Assembly (NCBI RefSeq): GCF_958295425.1
Contig: NC_081150.1
Location: forward strand, 4,959,001 to 5,023,000
Reading direction: 5' to 3'
Source: Solea solea
Lineage: Eukaryota; Chordata; Actinopteri; Pleuronectiformes; Soleidae
Length of the DNA stretch: 64,000 bases
Below are positions 1 to 12,500 of this stretch, piece by piece. Both the position numbers and the translations under genes were made by a program. Position 1 is the first letter of the stretch. Every line of letters begins with the position of its first letter. The notes under the pieces are model-generated. The model worked only from the letters and a program-made list of their open reading frames with translations, was not told where the DNA came from and ran no database searches.

Positions 1-529
1 TATTAACATATTCATAAAGTTTTCATAAAGTGTTGATTTGCAAAGAAACAGTTCCAATGAACAGCCTGTACATGTCATGTTGCTGCAGCTTCTGTGCTGA
101 GCCTTAACACAGCAAACACAACTACAATAAATCAATCAATCAGTCATGCTGGACTCACATCTACATGTTGCTTTAATGCTATGTGCATCAATGTTGAGCA
201 GGTCAGTGTCAGTCTTGAATTACTGTAACATTGCTAAGACGATAGTGATGGTATGGTTCCGTCTGGGCCTTGGACTGACGCTCAGTTCAGTAACAGTCTG
301 GGTTTCAGTCAACTAACCCACCAACTAATCAACCAACCAACCAACCAGTTAATCAGTCAGTCCATCAGCCAAGTCTTATTTATCACGTAATCATAGGTAC
401 GTGTTTTCAGAATGTAACTGGGATAAAAAACAATGACTTGGCTGTAAAATGTACAATTAAATCTTAACTGCTTCGCCCATAGATACAAGAAGATCCAGTC
501 TAAGCTACTTTTAGGCAGATAAATAAAAA

Positions 530-975
530 AGTCTTATATAAAGTACCTTAAAGTATCTTACCAGAAAATGACTTTGGTAGAAGTTGAAGTTACTTTTTTA
601 TAATGTTACTTAAGTAAAAGTTTTAAAGTATATGACATTAACTGTGCTTAAGTGTCAAAAGTCATTTTCTGATATAAAATGTACTCAAGTTTTAGAAATA
701 AAAGTATTAAAAAAGTGAGGAGTAAGGATTGAGCCATTGTCTTTCCACTGGAAGGTTGCGGATCAATTCCTGACACTGCAAGACACTTAACCACACGTTG
801 AAGCGTGTGAATGGGTATGAAATATGTGTGAATGGCAAAACTAATGTAAAACAGCAGAGTAACAAAGATAGTTAGTAAAAGTAAAGCTTGCTAGAAATAT
901 AAGTATTAAAGTACAGTTACATAATTTTAATTTTAACAAAGTATTTGTATATTGTTATGTTACAACACTGGAATA
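530..975. repeat. Dispersed fish repeat rich in AAGTA/TTAAGTA words
   Basis: The stretch repeatedly uses words such as AAGTACCTTAAAGTA, TTACTTAAGTAAAAG and AAAGTATTAAA, and ends near TTACAACACTGG. This composition is typical of a high-copy non-autonomous DNA element in teleost genomes. It is interrupted at about 735-865 by an unrelated SINE-like piece. Family assignment is from memory of the pattern and is not verified. Confidence 0.5.
735..865 (+). repeat. SINE-like fragment nested in the older repeat
   Basis: The fragment contains a B-box-like stretch (GGTTGCGGATCAATTCC) followed by GACACTTAACC and GTGTGAATGGGTATGA. The same ordered landmarks occur in the longer copy at 50957-51238, so both belong to one fish SINE family. 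It sits inside the AAGTA-rich repeat, whose words continue on both sides, implying later insertion. Confidence 0.55.
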
Positions 976-3112
976 AAGGAAATATGCAGTGATATGTGAA
1001 TATGATCTCACCCTGACAAGACTGATAGATTTGAGCTGTATGTTTTATCCCATCCAAATGAATGTTGAATGAAGTAAATATTGTATTTTAATTATAAAGC
1101 AATAGAGGTACATCAGTCTGGAGGGAGTCAGGATAACCTTTGGCCTTGAAGCTACAGTAAATTAAACAAAAAGCTTCCTGCTTCCAGCTCCAGAATGTGC
1201 ATACAGGCAAATCATGTAGGAGGAAATCAAATGTGTACATTTCTCAGCATTGTACTGAAGCACATTTCTTGGGAAAATGTAATACTCTTTAAATTAAAAA
1301 TATAAAATAAGATGTAATAATTTTCTGTCAGTTTGAAGGTCACTGTCTGAGTCAGGTTGCATTTATTAATTTTACGACACTGCACCTAGGTCAGCGTTCT
1401 AAAAATAGCTTCAACTTCCCAGATATGTGACTGTCGCTCATGACGACTTCCTCCCTGTGTGTGGAGGAAACTATCAGCGCATTGTTACAGTAATCGCTCA
1501 GTGGACGTTTTCTCTGCAAGTCATGCTCAGATCATGAATTGCTCGTGTAGGTCCAGTGACACTGACACAGCACTTCTACACCCACTCCATGTTTTCACAT
1601 TGTGTGGTTAAAAAAAAGGAGTATTTTAGTACATGACAGCTTCACACACATGGCTGTTTTCCATGCTAAATAACGGGTCGGGACGTATTCATTGTTTGAC
1701 AGTGTGAGTCAATGTGTTTCTCGAGTTGACCGTAGCCGTGCTTTGTGAAAGGAAAACATTTTGTGTGGTTATTATCTCATATAATCACAGTGTAGAATAA
1801 GCTTTCAACACAGTCACAGGGAGGAGACATGCATGACCTCATTCACTTTTTTACAAAATAAACCCAAGGAGGTTTTTTATTTTTTTTGTCCCGCGTTTTC
1901 CCCCACAACAAATACAATCGATTACTTCAAGTAGGTTTCTGTAGATGTAACAAAAGAAGAAAAAAACTCTTCACAGATGCATGTGATACTCTCTGTGATT
2001 TCGATGGTTTGAAGGACTGGTTTCAACAGCTTTCTAGTGCTGTCTAGCCAAGTGAAGACATCAGAGACGCATTGATTGAAACTTTCAAATTGAGGTGAGG
2101 AACTCTGAGATCCTCCCCTTGTGTTGACTTGGTTTCGCGCTGAATGTGCAAATGCATATTTTTTCGGGGAAATGTGGGTGTTTTTCGGAGAAGGGGTAAT
2201 ACCTTTGTTTCCCTCCCCAGGCATTCCCACGGTGTTTTGAACACACACACTATCAGGTTAAGAAATGATATACAAATATACATATAAGGACACATGTTAA
2301 AGGTTCGGTTCGACTTTAGTTCCAAAGAACAAAACATTTTTTTGCTTTATGTGTCCCATTTGTAGGTCGTTTTTATGGGTGGGATTTTCAGATAAGCGTT
2401 ACTTGAGAACATGAATAGCACTCGTCTGAGAAGCAGCAGCTGAATTTTTTTTTTGGGGGGGGAACACCTAAAACCCGATTTTGTTGAGGTTTTAATGTCA
2501 TTACCATTTGGCTTCCTGTCTCTAACTCCCACATAAAACCAAACCTTGTCTTTTTCACAATGTGGCTTTTGTATGGATTACACAAACTAGGTGTAACCTG
2601 TTAAATATAGTGAGTCGGGGTGCTGGGAGGTGAGTTTGTTTGTTTGAAGAAGTGTGGTTGTGTGAGGTACTGACTGCTTTGTGTCTTGAACCAGGCAGGC
2701 ACACCCTCAGTGAAAACATGGCTGCCAGACACAAGGAAAAACAAATTCGAGGCATTTAACAAAAGGTTCACTTCATAAAATCTACAACAGCTTCATCCAA
2801 TGATATCTTAAGTTTATCTTGTAATTAGACTACATTTTGTCAATGGGAAACAGAAGTTCATAGAGAAAAGTGATTTTCCATGATGGCTCACAGGAGCTGT
2901 TGATCCATGACTGACCACATCAGTCAGTTTCAGTGGGTTTTTTTTGTGTTAATATCCACCATTCAGATTTTTTGATACAAACTCACCATAAGCTTAAAGA
3001 GGCTAATTTTCAAGAGTTAGTTGTTGGTGAAAGGGCTGTCCTGCGACGAGATGATCAAGCAGCAAACATATTTTTGATTGAGTTTTTTATTTTTTTTGTG
3101 TAACTATTGGCA

Positions 3113-3699
3113 TTTTTCCACTACACAGTTCCGGCACAGCTCATCTCGGTACGCCACTACTTGGCACATTTTTGTTTTTGTTGCGTTTCCATTCGTGATA
3201 GTACCTGGTACCTGGTACTTTCCGTCGTACCTGCTCTGGCGAGGTTCCAAGTGAGCTGAGCTGATACTATGCGTGACGTCGTCAGACTGCAGGCCAGTGA
3301 TTGGTCAGAGAGAGTGTCGGCACTGTGAAAGAGACATGAGCAAAACGTCCAACACAAGAATCAAACCGAAAAAGACTTAAAAATCTTGAAGAAATGCGCT
3401 AATCTCCAACTTTTAGCAAGGAAATGTCTGAAATCTCAATATTTAACAGAGGAGTCTTGTGTATTTAGCGACGGCACTGCTGAAGCTGCATCATAACCCC
3501 TTCTGCTGCATTTTAGTTCAGTTCATGCAGGAAGTACTGAACGATTCTGTGAACAAATCTTTTTAATTACCTAATTCTAATGATTGAGTTACACAGTAAA
3601 CAACTGCTTTAAAAGTCACTAGTTTGTGTGTGTCTCGTGTAAAACGAAGTCAAGCTGCGCCGTGCCGAGCCATGGTAACTGGAACTGTAGTGGAAAAGA
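3113..3699. mobile_element. Non-autonomous DNA transposon with terminal inverted repeats
   Basis: The left end reads TTTTTCCACTACACAGTTCC and the right end carries its near inverse, GGAACTGTAGTGGAAAAGA. Inside are CCTGGTACCTGGTACTTT, GAGGTTCCAAGTGAGCTGAG and a CTGCAGGCCAGTGATTGG segment that I associate with a widespread teleost MITE, possibly Harbinger-like. No transposase frame remains. Exact borders and superfamily are uncertain. Confidence 0.6.
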
Positions 3700-5465
3700 C
3701 ACCATGCGTGTCAGTACCTCAAACAACCACACCAAATAAAAAACCTTGAACTATCCCTTTAAATGTCATGCTAACTAGATTGTTTCTAAAATTCCCCTCT
3801 CTTTCAAACAAACCTGTGAGCACTCATGTGCACCTGAGCATATCTCTCCAACAGATGATTATGTAACAAGTCTTAAAGTCTGGAGATTATTAACCCCTGG
3901 TGGCTAATAACATTTTAATTCCTTGTTAGCCTCAGCTGCAAATTGCAAGTTGATGTCCATTTTTGTTTTTGTACAACTTTAAGTCATGGAACTGTTACCA
4001 GAGAACCTTCAGCTCACTGTTTGGTTTTCTCGAGTCTTTCCTACATTCCTTCATGTGCAGCTGTATTGATTGCCCATAGTGTCAGCCGTCTGCGCTGTGG
4101 ACAATGTGAGACAATGAGAAAAATTTCACTATTATGAAAGAAACCGCAAAGACAGCTCAGGTTTTCTGCTACGGCTCAGTGAACTGCACTCTGAACACAA
4201 ACGAGCCCAGAGAAGTTTCCTGACACACTTAGAGCAGCGTGTGACTGGCAGCGCACTACACACCACGGAAACAGTGAGGCTACCACACAAACCACAAATC
4301 AACTGAGCAAAATCTCTCACTTTAATATTCCCATCAGCAGTTTTGCATTCTTGTAAGGTTTCAGTTGGCCCTTGGTTTCAGTTCATTTTTGTTAAAAAGG
4401 TAAAATACATTACAAATAAACCCGGATTCATTTATTTTATAACCTGTTTGTCTGTAGGAAGCAGAGGATTTTAGTTTGTGCTCTGTAGTTTATGTGCCAT
4501 GTTATCATTTATTCATGATCTTTCTTTACTGACTTAAACTATAGTCACTCATCCCGCGGTGGATTATATTCCAAAAAATTACTATTTTATTTCATGAATA
4601 CTATATTTTATTATATCATATTTGAATTCATATTATTTTTTTAACACTATTATGAAATTTCACTGTTTCAGTTGCAGGATAAGCAACGGTGCCATTTATC
4701 GCCTTTCCACAGGTCTTTATCGCCCTCCTGTGGTCAACACGTGCATTGCACAGCATGGGATCAGAGGGCCCTCTTGGAATATATGCACCATGTCAACAAG
4801 AACAACACACTGATGTTGTGACATGTGATCAACCAGAGCTATCGAGTGTTGTGTTTCCACAGTCATCAGTTCTGCAGGTAACACACAGCTTCAGGCCTCC
4901 ACTCACTCCTCAGTCTGTCCATCACTGTCACTTGTGAGCGAGCACAGAGTCCAGCAGCGAGCTGTCACAGCTCCTGCCTCTGGGGCTGCGGCTCCAATGA
5001 TTTTTCATCTTCCAGTCAGCACATTTTCTACTGAACCCCTGCAGCTGCACAGAGTGACCACTGTTAACACTACACCCACAGGGGTGTGACATAGTACATG
5101 GACTTAAAAGGTCACTTCCAGAACAAGGGCGCTTCAGAAAACCAGTAGGTTAAAGTGTATCTGTCTGATTCAGCTGATTTCTTAAGTGACGTTAAAATGT
5201 TGACATACTTAAAAACAAACTCTTCTCTCTGTCTGCAGGTACACACACTTTTACATGTGGGTATTCCTGCCATCCATGTCTTGATATGTGAGCTTAAAAA
5301 AAATGTTTTTCAAATCATTTTCTATATTTTGCATTTCCATGACAGCTGTTACTGAATAGGAGTCTGTTTCCTCCAGTGATTTCTTGTATTTCTATTTGTG
5401 TTGGAATCGTTCAGTTAACATTTATCAAGACTGAAATCCAGGTTCTTTTGAAATATTGAAGATTG

Positions 5466-5660
5466 GTTGAAGATTGAAGATTGAATGACTTTATTCCTCC
5501 CCCAGGGGGGGGAACACATTTACAACAGCTCAGTTAAAGAAATGAGAATAGAATAAAATAAAATACAATATAGTAAAAAAATTACAAAAAAAAATATAAT
5601 ATAGAGTAAGTAATAAAAATAGAGATAAAAGATAGAATGCACAATATCTAATGTGTTAAT
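5466..5660 (-). repeat. AT-rich retroposon-like tail
   Basis: TTGAAGATTGAATGACTTTATTCC, followed by a run of G and then a long A-rich stretch of ATAAAATA-type words, resembles the reverse complement of a LINE 3' end common in fish. No coding remnant was identified beside it. The call is tentative. Confidence 0.3.
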
Positions 5661-6395
5661 GTTAAATACTAAAAACACATTCGACCAACGTCAGCCAAGC
5701 AAACAGTGCACTGGGTCATTTTGACAGGTCAAAGTAGGAAAAGCACAGGAGGAAACCACCAATTTGATGACGGCTGAGTTCCATTTTTAGCTGCCTCATT
5801 CTCAGGGCACAAGTTGCCTCGTTGCCATACTGTTCTGACATGAACTGAATAGAGACATTGCTCATGTTTTCGGTAACACCTAGGGCTTTTTCTCGCAGTT
5901 TAACCCAGCTAAGAATTAAAACAAAACTACAGAATAAACACAATTTTTATTATTTTATTTGCAACACAATTACATAATATTTACATACATCCATTATCTA
6001 TAGCGCTGTGGGTGTAGTCTAATCTTATCTACAAACCTGTGATTTTCTTTCCAACTGTGGTCTGTCAAAACGGCTGTTTGTCAAAGAGCGCAATATCTAC
6101 ATAAGAGTGAAAACTTACCTATAACTTACCTTATATAATAATAAGGAGAAATAAAATGTTTCTGTACACAAAGAAAACATAAAGCATCTCTTTAGTTCTT
6201 ACATTGATAGGTTTTTGTTTTATATACACATCAAAAAAAAGAATATTGTTAATGCAATAAACGCAATAAATAAAAACATATCTATATTAAAACCAGAGAA
6301 AGTGCAGTAGTTCTAATTCTAAAAATGTATTTATCCAAAAAACTCCAAAAAACTGTTCACAACTTTTGGAATGAGAAAACAATTCAATAGTACAA

Positions 6396-6411
6396 CCAGC
6401 AGGTGGCGGTA
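6396..6411 (+). promoter_or_regulatory. CTCF-core-like motif upstream of brms1l
   Basis: CCAGCAGGTGGCGGTA matches the 12-base CTCF core pattern CCASYAGRKGGC at every position. It lies about 185-200 bases before the brms1l start codon. The flanking words (GGTGGCGGTAATGCA, then GAAGAAGACA) resemble a dispersed fish repeat, so the site may be transposon-derived. Binding is an inference. Confidence 0.4.
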
Positions 6412-6481
6412 ATGCAACTCAAAGTTGTCATGTGCCGTCATTTCTAAAACCAGTGAAGAAGACACAGCAGAAGTGAAGTAG

Positions 6482-6517
6482 ATGCAGGCTAGCAAACCGG
6501 TTAGCTGTCTGGGCTAG
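6482..6517 (+). other. Possible upstream ORF in the brms1l leader
   Basis: An ATG at 6482 opens an 11-codon frame closed by TAG at 6515-6517, out of frame with the main start at 6595. Its start context is weak (T at -3). It matters only if the transcription start lies upstream of 6482, which the sequence does not establish. Confidence 0.3.
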
Positions 6518-6594
6518 TTTTGCCTTTTTACTGCGGGGTACGACGAACAAACAGCTCTGTCACCCCGATAACGTCGGCTCATTTGTACGCCGCA

Positions 6595-9500
6595 ATGCCG
6601 GTCCACTCTCGGGAGAAGAAAGAAAGCAACCACGAGGACATGGAGGTGGACTTTCCCGAGCAGGACGGCAGCAGCACAGACGAAGAGGACACCGTTAGCT
6701 CCTCCGTGTCCGAAGATGGAGACACCTCCGGTAAGAGAAACAGGCCTTAAACACCAGCGTACACTTAGTCTTTTTAAGCACAGTTTTTTTGAAAAGACTT
6801 GCTGTTGAAAATTGTGTGACATTTTCATTAGAGTGTTGATGCTACAGTGTCGAGCTATGTTTGTAGCTGTAGTGACAGATGAGCAGCTGATGCCATGTCT
6901 ACCTTGTCTTCATGTAAACAGAGATGGACGATGAAGACTGCGAGAGGAGGAGGATGGAGTGTCTGGATGAGATGACCACTCTGGAGAAACAGTTCACTGA
7001 CCTGAAAGAGCAGTACGTTCCTGTGTGTACAGGAGAGGAATCTCTAGTCCTCCCCTAAACCTGTCTCACCTGAATGAATGTAAATATGTTTTGGTGTGTG
7101 GCAGAAACAAGGAGATTATTGTCATACTGTCAGATTATCTGACCATTTGAGATTATTTCCCCACAGGAAGTGTTCCAACTATTTTTATAGTATGTGGTTT
7201 GTTTCTGTTCAGGTTTATTACCAGACCCACGATCTATTTGACCTGGTATTAACATGCATTTATGCTGTTATGAATGTGTCCTCGGATACGATGGTCCAAA
7301 CCACATTTTGGAGGATTGATTTTTACGCCCGTTAGGGGACAAACATTGATTAGCCACCAACTGACCAACACATGATTTCCAGTGGTTAAAATTACAGATG
7401 CACGATATGATCAGCATGATAATGATATTGGCTTTAAAATGTATTATTGGTTATCTGCAAACACACCAAGATCTGCCAATATGACTAATGACTACTGAAG
7501 AAGGCTTTATAGGCTGCTACCTCCTTGGCTTCTATGCTGTCACCCTCTACAACTATTATTTCTTTTACGTTTATTTATTTTGCGCAATGAATATTTTGAT
7601 CTGCTGCGGGACAACTATGCATAATATTATGTCAATTTCACTACAGAAGAGAAAAATGACCTCTGCAGTTGGTCCCAGGGAAAAATGTATTTTTATCGGC
7701 CCAAGCAATTCCAATATCGACAAAAAGTCCAATCCCTAGGTAAATTATTTTTTAATGCTACAGCGGTTTAAGTGACGTTATGATTTGCTAAGCTCCTTTG
7801 TGGCTCCTTTTTTCTCTGTTGGTCAACGATAACCAGACTGGGACACACACACACATTGACAGGAGACCCATATTTACTTTTATACTTCTTAAAAAAACTT
7901 ACATATGTTCTCATGAACAGACACGAGACACATACAGGAAACATGTAAATGCCATGTGTGAACATCAAATTCTGTTTTTCTGTTTTTCCTTCCTGGTGGT
8001 TGTTGACACTTAGGAGGTTTCAATCACACCCACATGTGTAACTCCCCAGAGCATCAACAGTCAAAAACTTCTTGGGCAAAAGACCTGAGTGAACACAGAA
8101 AAGTTCGTACTCAAACTAATGACTGACTGCTAATTACCCCATGAGACCAACACCATATAAAATAGATGAATTGTTTTCTGCTCTTACAGCGCCTCTGTCA
8201 TGCCTCATCATGATAAGTGAGGCTATTTATTTTGACCTTGCACAGACCACTGAGAGCGGAGTATGATGACAGCTTCCAGCTGTGTTTTATTATCTTCTTC
8301 TGTCAACACTGTGGTGACTTGGCTGTTTATAGAGTCTTAAAACAACTGCTAGATTCCCAAAATTCAGCATAGCGGCTGAACTTGCAGTAATGCAGCAATA
8401 ATAATGAGTGATGAGTTTTGTGTATCTGTCATATTCTCTGTGTTACCGTATAGGTTGTACAAGGAGCGTTTGAGCCAGGTAGACATCAAGCTGCAGGAGG
8501 TGATGGCTGGCTGTGCCCAGGAGTACCTGGAACCTTTAGCCAACCTGCAGGAGAATATGCAAATCCGGACCAAAGTGGCAGGTGAGTCAATGCAATATTT
8601 CACTCTTTGCTGTACATAAGTTGATTTCAAACATGAACTCTGTAAATGTCTGTAAAATTTGGGTACAGGCTGCCGTTCACATGAAGAAAGCAACGGGAGA
8701 TTGTTTTCATCAGGTGCGTTCATAACAGAATTAGAATATACATCCAGACCTGGGGTGATGCCTGTATCTAACATTCAGAAGACAAGACACTCAAGCTGCT
8801 TACACTCACTCAGACATTTTCTGTAAGGGTAGGGTTGGAGATCCTGGAAAAACCTTTTTGAGCAGGCTACATTTTGACTTCAACAGCAGTTTGATTGATG
8901 CATCCAATTAATTTGTTAAGTATGATTTGGATGGTGTTTTTACAGGCCTGTCCGTTCCACAGCTGAATCACACTTTCCATTTTTGTGACAATTGGTTACA
9001 ATTGGGTTGTGACGAGGATTTTAAGCAATGCAGTAAAAAAGGCCCCAGAAAATGATCTCCCACCCGACCTTTTACATGGAGGACTCTCTGTAAAATGGCC
9101 AGTGTGAGGTTGTATTATCACACACAATTTCCTGAAAATGTCAGTACATTTTTCAAAGAAGCTATATAATTTGGTATTGCACTGAATTCTTTCAGGGATT
9201 ACACTCCCTAACCTTAGACAACCTCCTTATAGAATTAGCATTAGTATATTTTGCACACACAGATAGTTCGATAGTTTAACCTATGCATTAAACACACCAT
9301 TAGTGAAAACACACCCACACTAAGGTCTTAATGTTTGTGTAAATGTTTTTTTTTTGTTTTGTTTTTAAAAAAAATATTATTTAATAATAAGTGCTTTACT
9401 GTTGTAATTTAAAGACAAGAGTTGCTTGGATTAAAACAATCCTCATCTTTCATGTCGGCTGCCTCAGATTAACTTGCCACCAATGTCTGTTGCAGGCATC

Positions 9501-12500
9501 TACAGGGAGCTGTGTTTGGAGTCGGTGAAGAATAAGTATGAATGTGAGATCCAGGCAGCCTGTCAACACTGGGAGGTGAGAGACTAACATTTTGGACAAT
9601 AGCATAGATTTTGTTAAGCAGATTATTGTCTGAATAAAATAGGAAACACACCATCATACTTCGTGTTTATTATGAACAACCTGAATTAAATTGATCCCCA
9701 GGCAGTGAGATGTGATGATGGTGGCGATATGCTTTATCTCTGTCTTCCAGAGTGAGAAGTTGCTGCTGTTTGACACTGTGCAGAGTGAACTGGAGGAAAA
9801 GATAAGAAGATTGGAAGAGGACAGACACAGTATTGATATCACCTCAGGTACCAGCCACAACTTGCACATTTATTTTGAGACCCAAACAAATCTCCGGTGA
9901 CCCCTCTCTGGGTCCCGATCCAGTCTGTTATAGACAATATAATGTCAAAGTGGAACAGAAGGTATGTCAACAGTGAGATTGGGAATAAACTGACCTCTCG
10001 TGATGCAAAACCCAGAGTATTTGTATGAAGTAGGAAAAAAAAAAACCTCCTTACGTTCATGTCTACTAAAAAGCAGCAGAGATTTTTGTTTTTTTATTGA
10101 ACGACAATAGAATGCATCACTTGACAAACCTATTGATCGTGTATTTAGTTTCCCACTTACCTTTTAGTGTTCAATTACTGTGTAATTACTGTGTTAAGAA
10201 TCAGTGGATTAAAGGGGAAATCTGGGATTTTTCCACCTGGGTGGGTAAAAAGACTGCGACATCTTTGTGTCCTTGATTCTTGATCCTAAAACTGATGAGT
10301 ATATGACTGTGTGACACTGATCGGTCACCATTTAAATTCAATGCTGGACTTTGGCATTTTATTTATTTAATTCTCATTTGCTTTGCTTATGCACACAGTT
10401 TGACATGTTTGTTTATACATATTGTTTGTTCATTCACCTTTTTAAGCTTGATGTTGTTGTGATTTTGCTTCTGTTACATTTTCATCAGCTCGTTCTCCTG
10501 TGTTTTTATTTGTTTTTATTGCACAGCACTTTGCAAATGTGTTTTGAAATGTGCTACATAAATGAATCTTTTATTATTGTTATGGTACAGCCACACAGTT
10601 AAAACAAACAACTCGCATTAATATTAGTGTAAAATATTAATATTATGGCCGATAAGTGTTGCGTAAGAGAAGGAAATGTGACGCTAATATCCAACAGAAA
10701 GAATCATCATGGAGGCACAATAATAATCTGTCCTCTTTGTTTTCCAGAGCTGTGGAACGATGGATTGCACTCGCGTAAGAACAAGAAGAAAGATCCGTTC
10801 TGCCCTGTCAAGAAGAAGAAGCCCGTTGTTGTGTCCGATATCCTTCCATTGTCTTTTGTCCTTTTTTTTTGTCCTACAGCTCAGTTTTGTACAGTTACAG
10901 TTACAGTTTTTCCTTAACCTTTCCAGTACGGCCTTATATTGTTTACATGCTGCAAGATCTGGATATTCTTGAAGACTGGACAGCGATAAGAAAGGTAGTG
11001 AAAAAGGACAAAAAAGTCACATGACAAGTGCATCTATGTTGATATTAAATTTGGTGATTTGATCTTCTGTTTGTTTCACCTGTAGGCAATGGCATCGCTG
11101 GGGCCACACAGGGCGAAGGTGGATGGTAAGTGTTATTTCTCCCCGTCCTTGGTTACAGTCAATATTTGGCTGAGTGCAGCGATCGACCCACAGTTCCACA
11201 GAAGGAGTTGATTCAATACTTTGAAGCACAAAAGTGCTCAAGTTCATTGATAAAGAAACAAATGATGTCTTTGTCCTCTTCACTGTCCTGTTTTGGTGTT
11301 AACCTTACCCTGTCCTCAGTCACTTGTTCCCTTCTCCATCTTCCTATCACTTCCTTACCCCACGTCTCCCTGTCTTTTTCTCCCTCCAGTTCCGCCAGTC
11401 AAGTCTGACAGACATCACCATGTGGCGCGCTCCGAGGACGGTCGACTCTTCTATGACAACCAGTGGTACTGCAGGGGACAGGCCATCTGCATCAACAGGA
11501 AGGACGAGTATCCGACAAGGTGTGTATGCGTTTGTCTGGGAGGAGGGTTCAGCAGGGCCCATTCAGACCTGATATTAACATTCATCCTCAGTGATCTGAT
11601 TGCAGGTGGATAGCGTTAAGTACGACTGTTGACGCGTGGCATTAAAACATGCCCTTGATGCTCCTCCTGTGTTTACTTGAAATAAGATCTGGCTTCCCCT
11701 GCCCTGTGTTCAAATACGCACTGACTGACGTTATGTCTGTTTGCAAGGACAAAATAATGTTTTTAATGACTGTAGACGTGTGCCTGCTGTCAGTGTATTT
11801 GTTTCCTCTTTCGAGGACCTTTTTTGGCACAAACACTGACCTTGTCTGGACCAGTAGTCCTCATGGAGACCAAAACCTGGCCCTCATGAAAACTGTAATG
11901 TCATAGCCCCACCTCTCTCTTGCGCTGGCATTCACTGTCCCTATTTTTGTTGTCATTGTTATCATCATAGTCTTGTATTTGGAGATTGTCTGGCAGTGTT
12001 GGCAACTACTTTCAATGAAACAAGAGTTAAGAAAAAAACAAGTTGAAGATTAACTGTGAAACTGAATCGTAAAATTAGGGTAGGAGAAAGCAATACCTAT
12101 TTACACAGACACTACTTTTAAAAGGTTTAGGACTAAGATTTGAATTGTGGTTAAATTAAGGTTAGGGTTAGGCATTAACTGGTTATGGTTAGGGATAACA
12201 CTTTGGTTAAGCTGGAAGTTAATGCAGTGTCTGAGAAGAATAGCAGCACAAACCTGTGTAAAAATACAGTGACCTGATGACTCCACCTGGAGCTGTGAGA
12301 GCGCAGTGGCTCCACTCACCTTAATGGAGGAGACTCTCTTCTGAAAAGGGACACAAATACAGGCACAGATTTATAGCATGGTATAAATGGATTGCTCTCC
12401 AACAATTAATAAATAAAATACATTAGAAACAAGGATAGGAGTAACATCTTTCATTGGAAAATGTGACTGCTACTGGGATATACATTTTTTTTATACATTA

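Larger units (their letters stand above)
1..6394. other. Intergenic region upstream of brms1l
   Basis: No exon of a recognisable gene was found in this stretch. Open frames are short, lack conserved motifs and do not join through plausible splice sites. The region holds a composite repeat at about 530-975, a terminal-inverted-repeat element at 3113-3699 and an AT-rich retroposon-like tail near 5466-5660. A 75-residue minus-strand frame at 5716-5943 is the least repetitive piece, but I do not recognise it and saw no splice partners. The rest looks like ordinary AT-rich fish intergenic DNA. Confidence 0.6.

Noticed and set aside
5716..5943. 75-codon minus-strand frame with a fairly complex composition
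   Set aside because: It looks less random than most, but I could not link it to a family, find splice partners or rule out a repeat origin. Not called as a gene.
6520..6594. Upstream extension of the brms1l frame to 6520
   Set aside because: The frame there opens with TTG, not ATG. The family N-terminus MPVHSREK begins exactly at the ATG at 6595.
8364..8774. 136-codon minus-strand frame
   Set aside because: It is the antisense shadow of brms1l exon 3 and its flanks.
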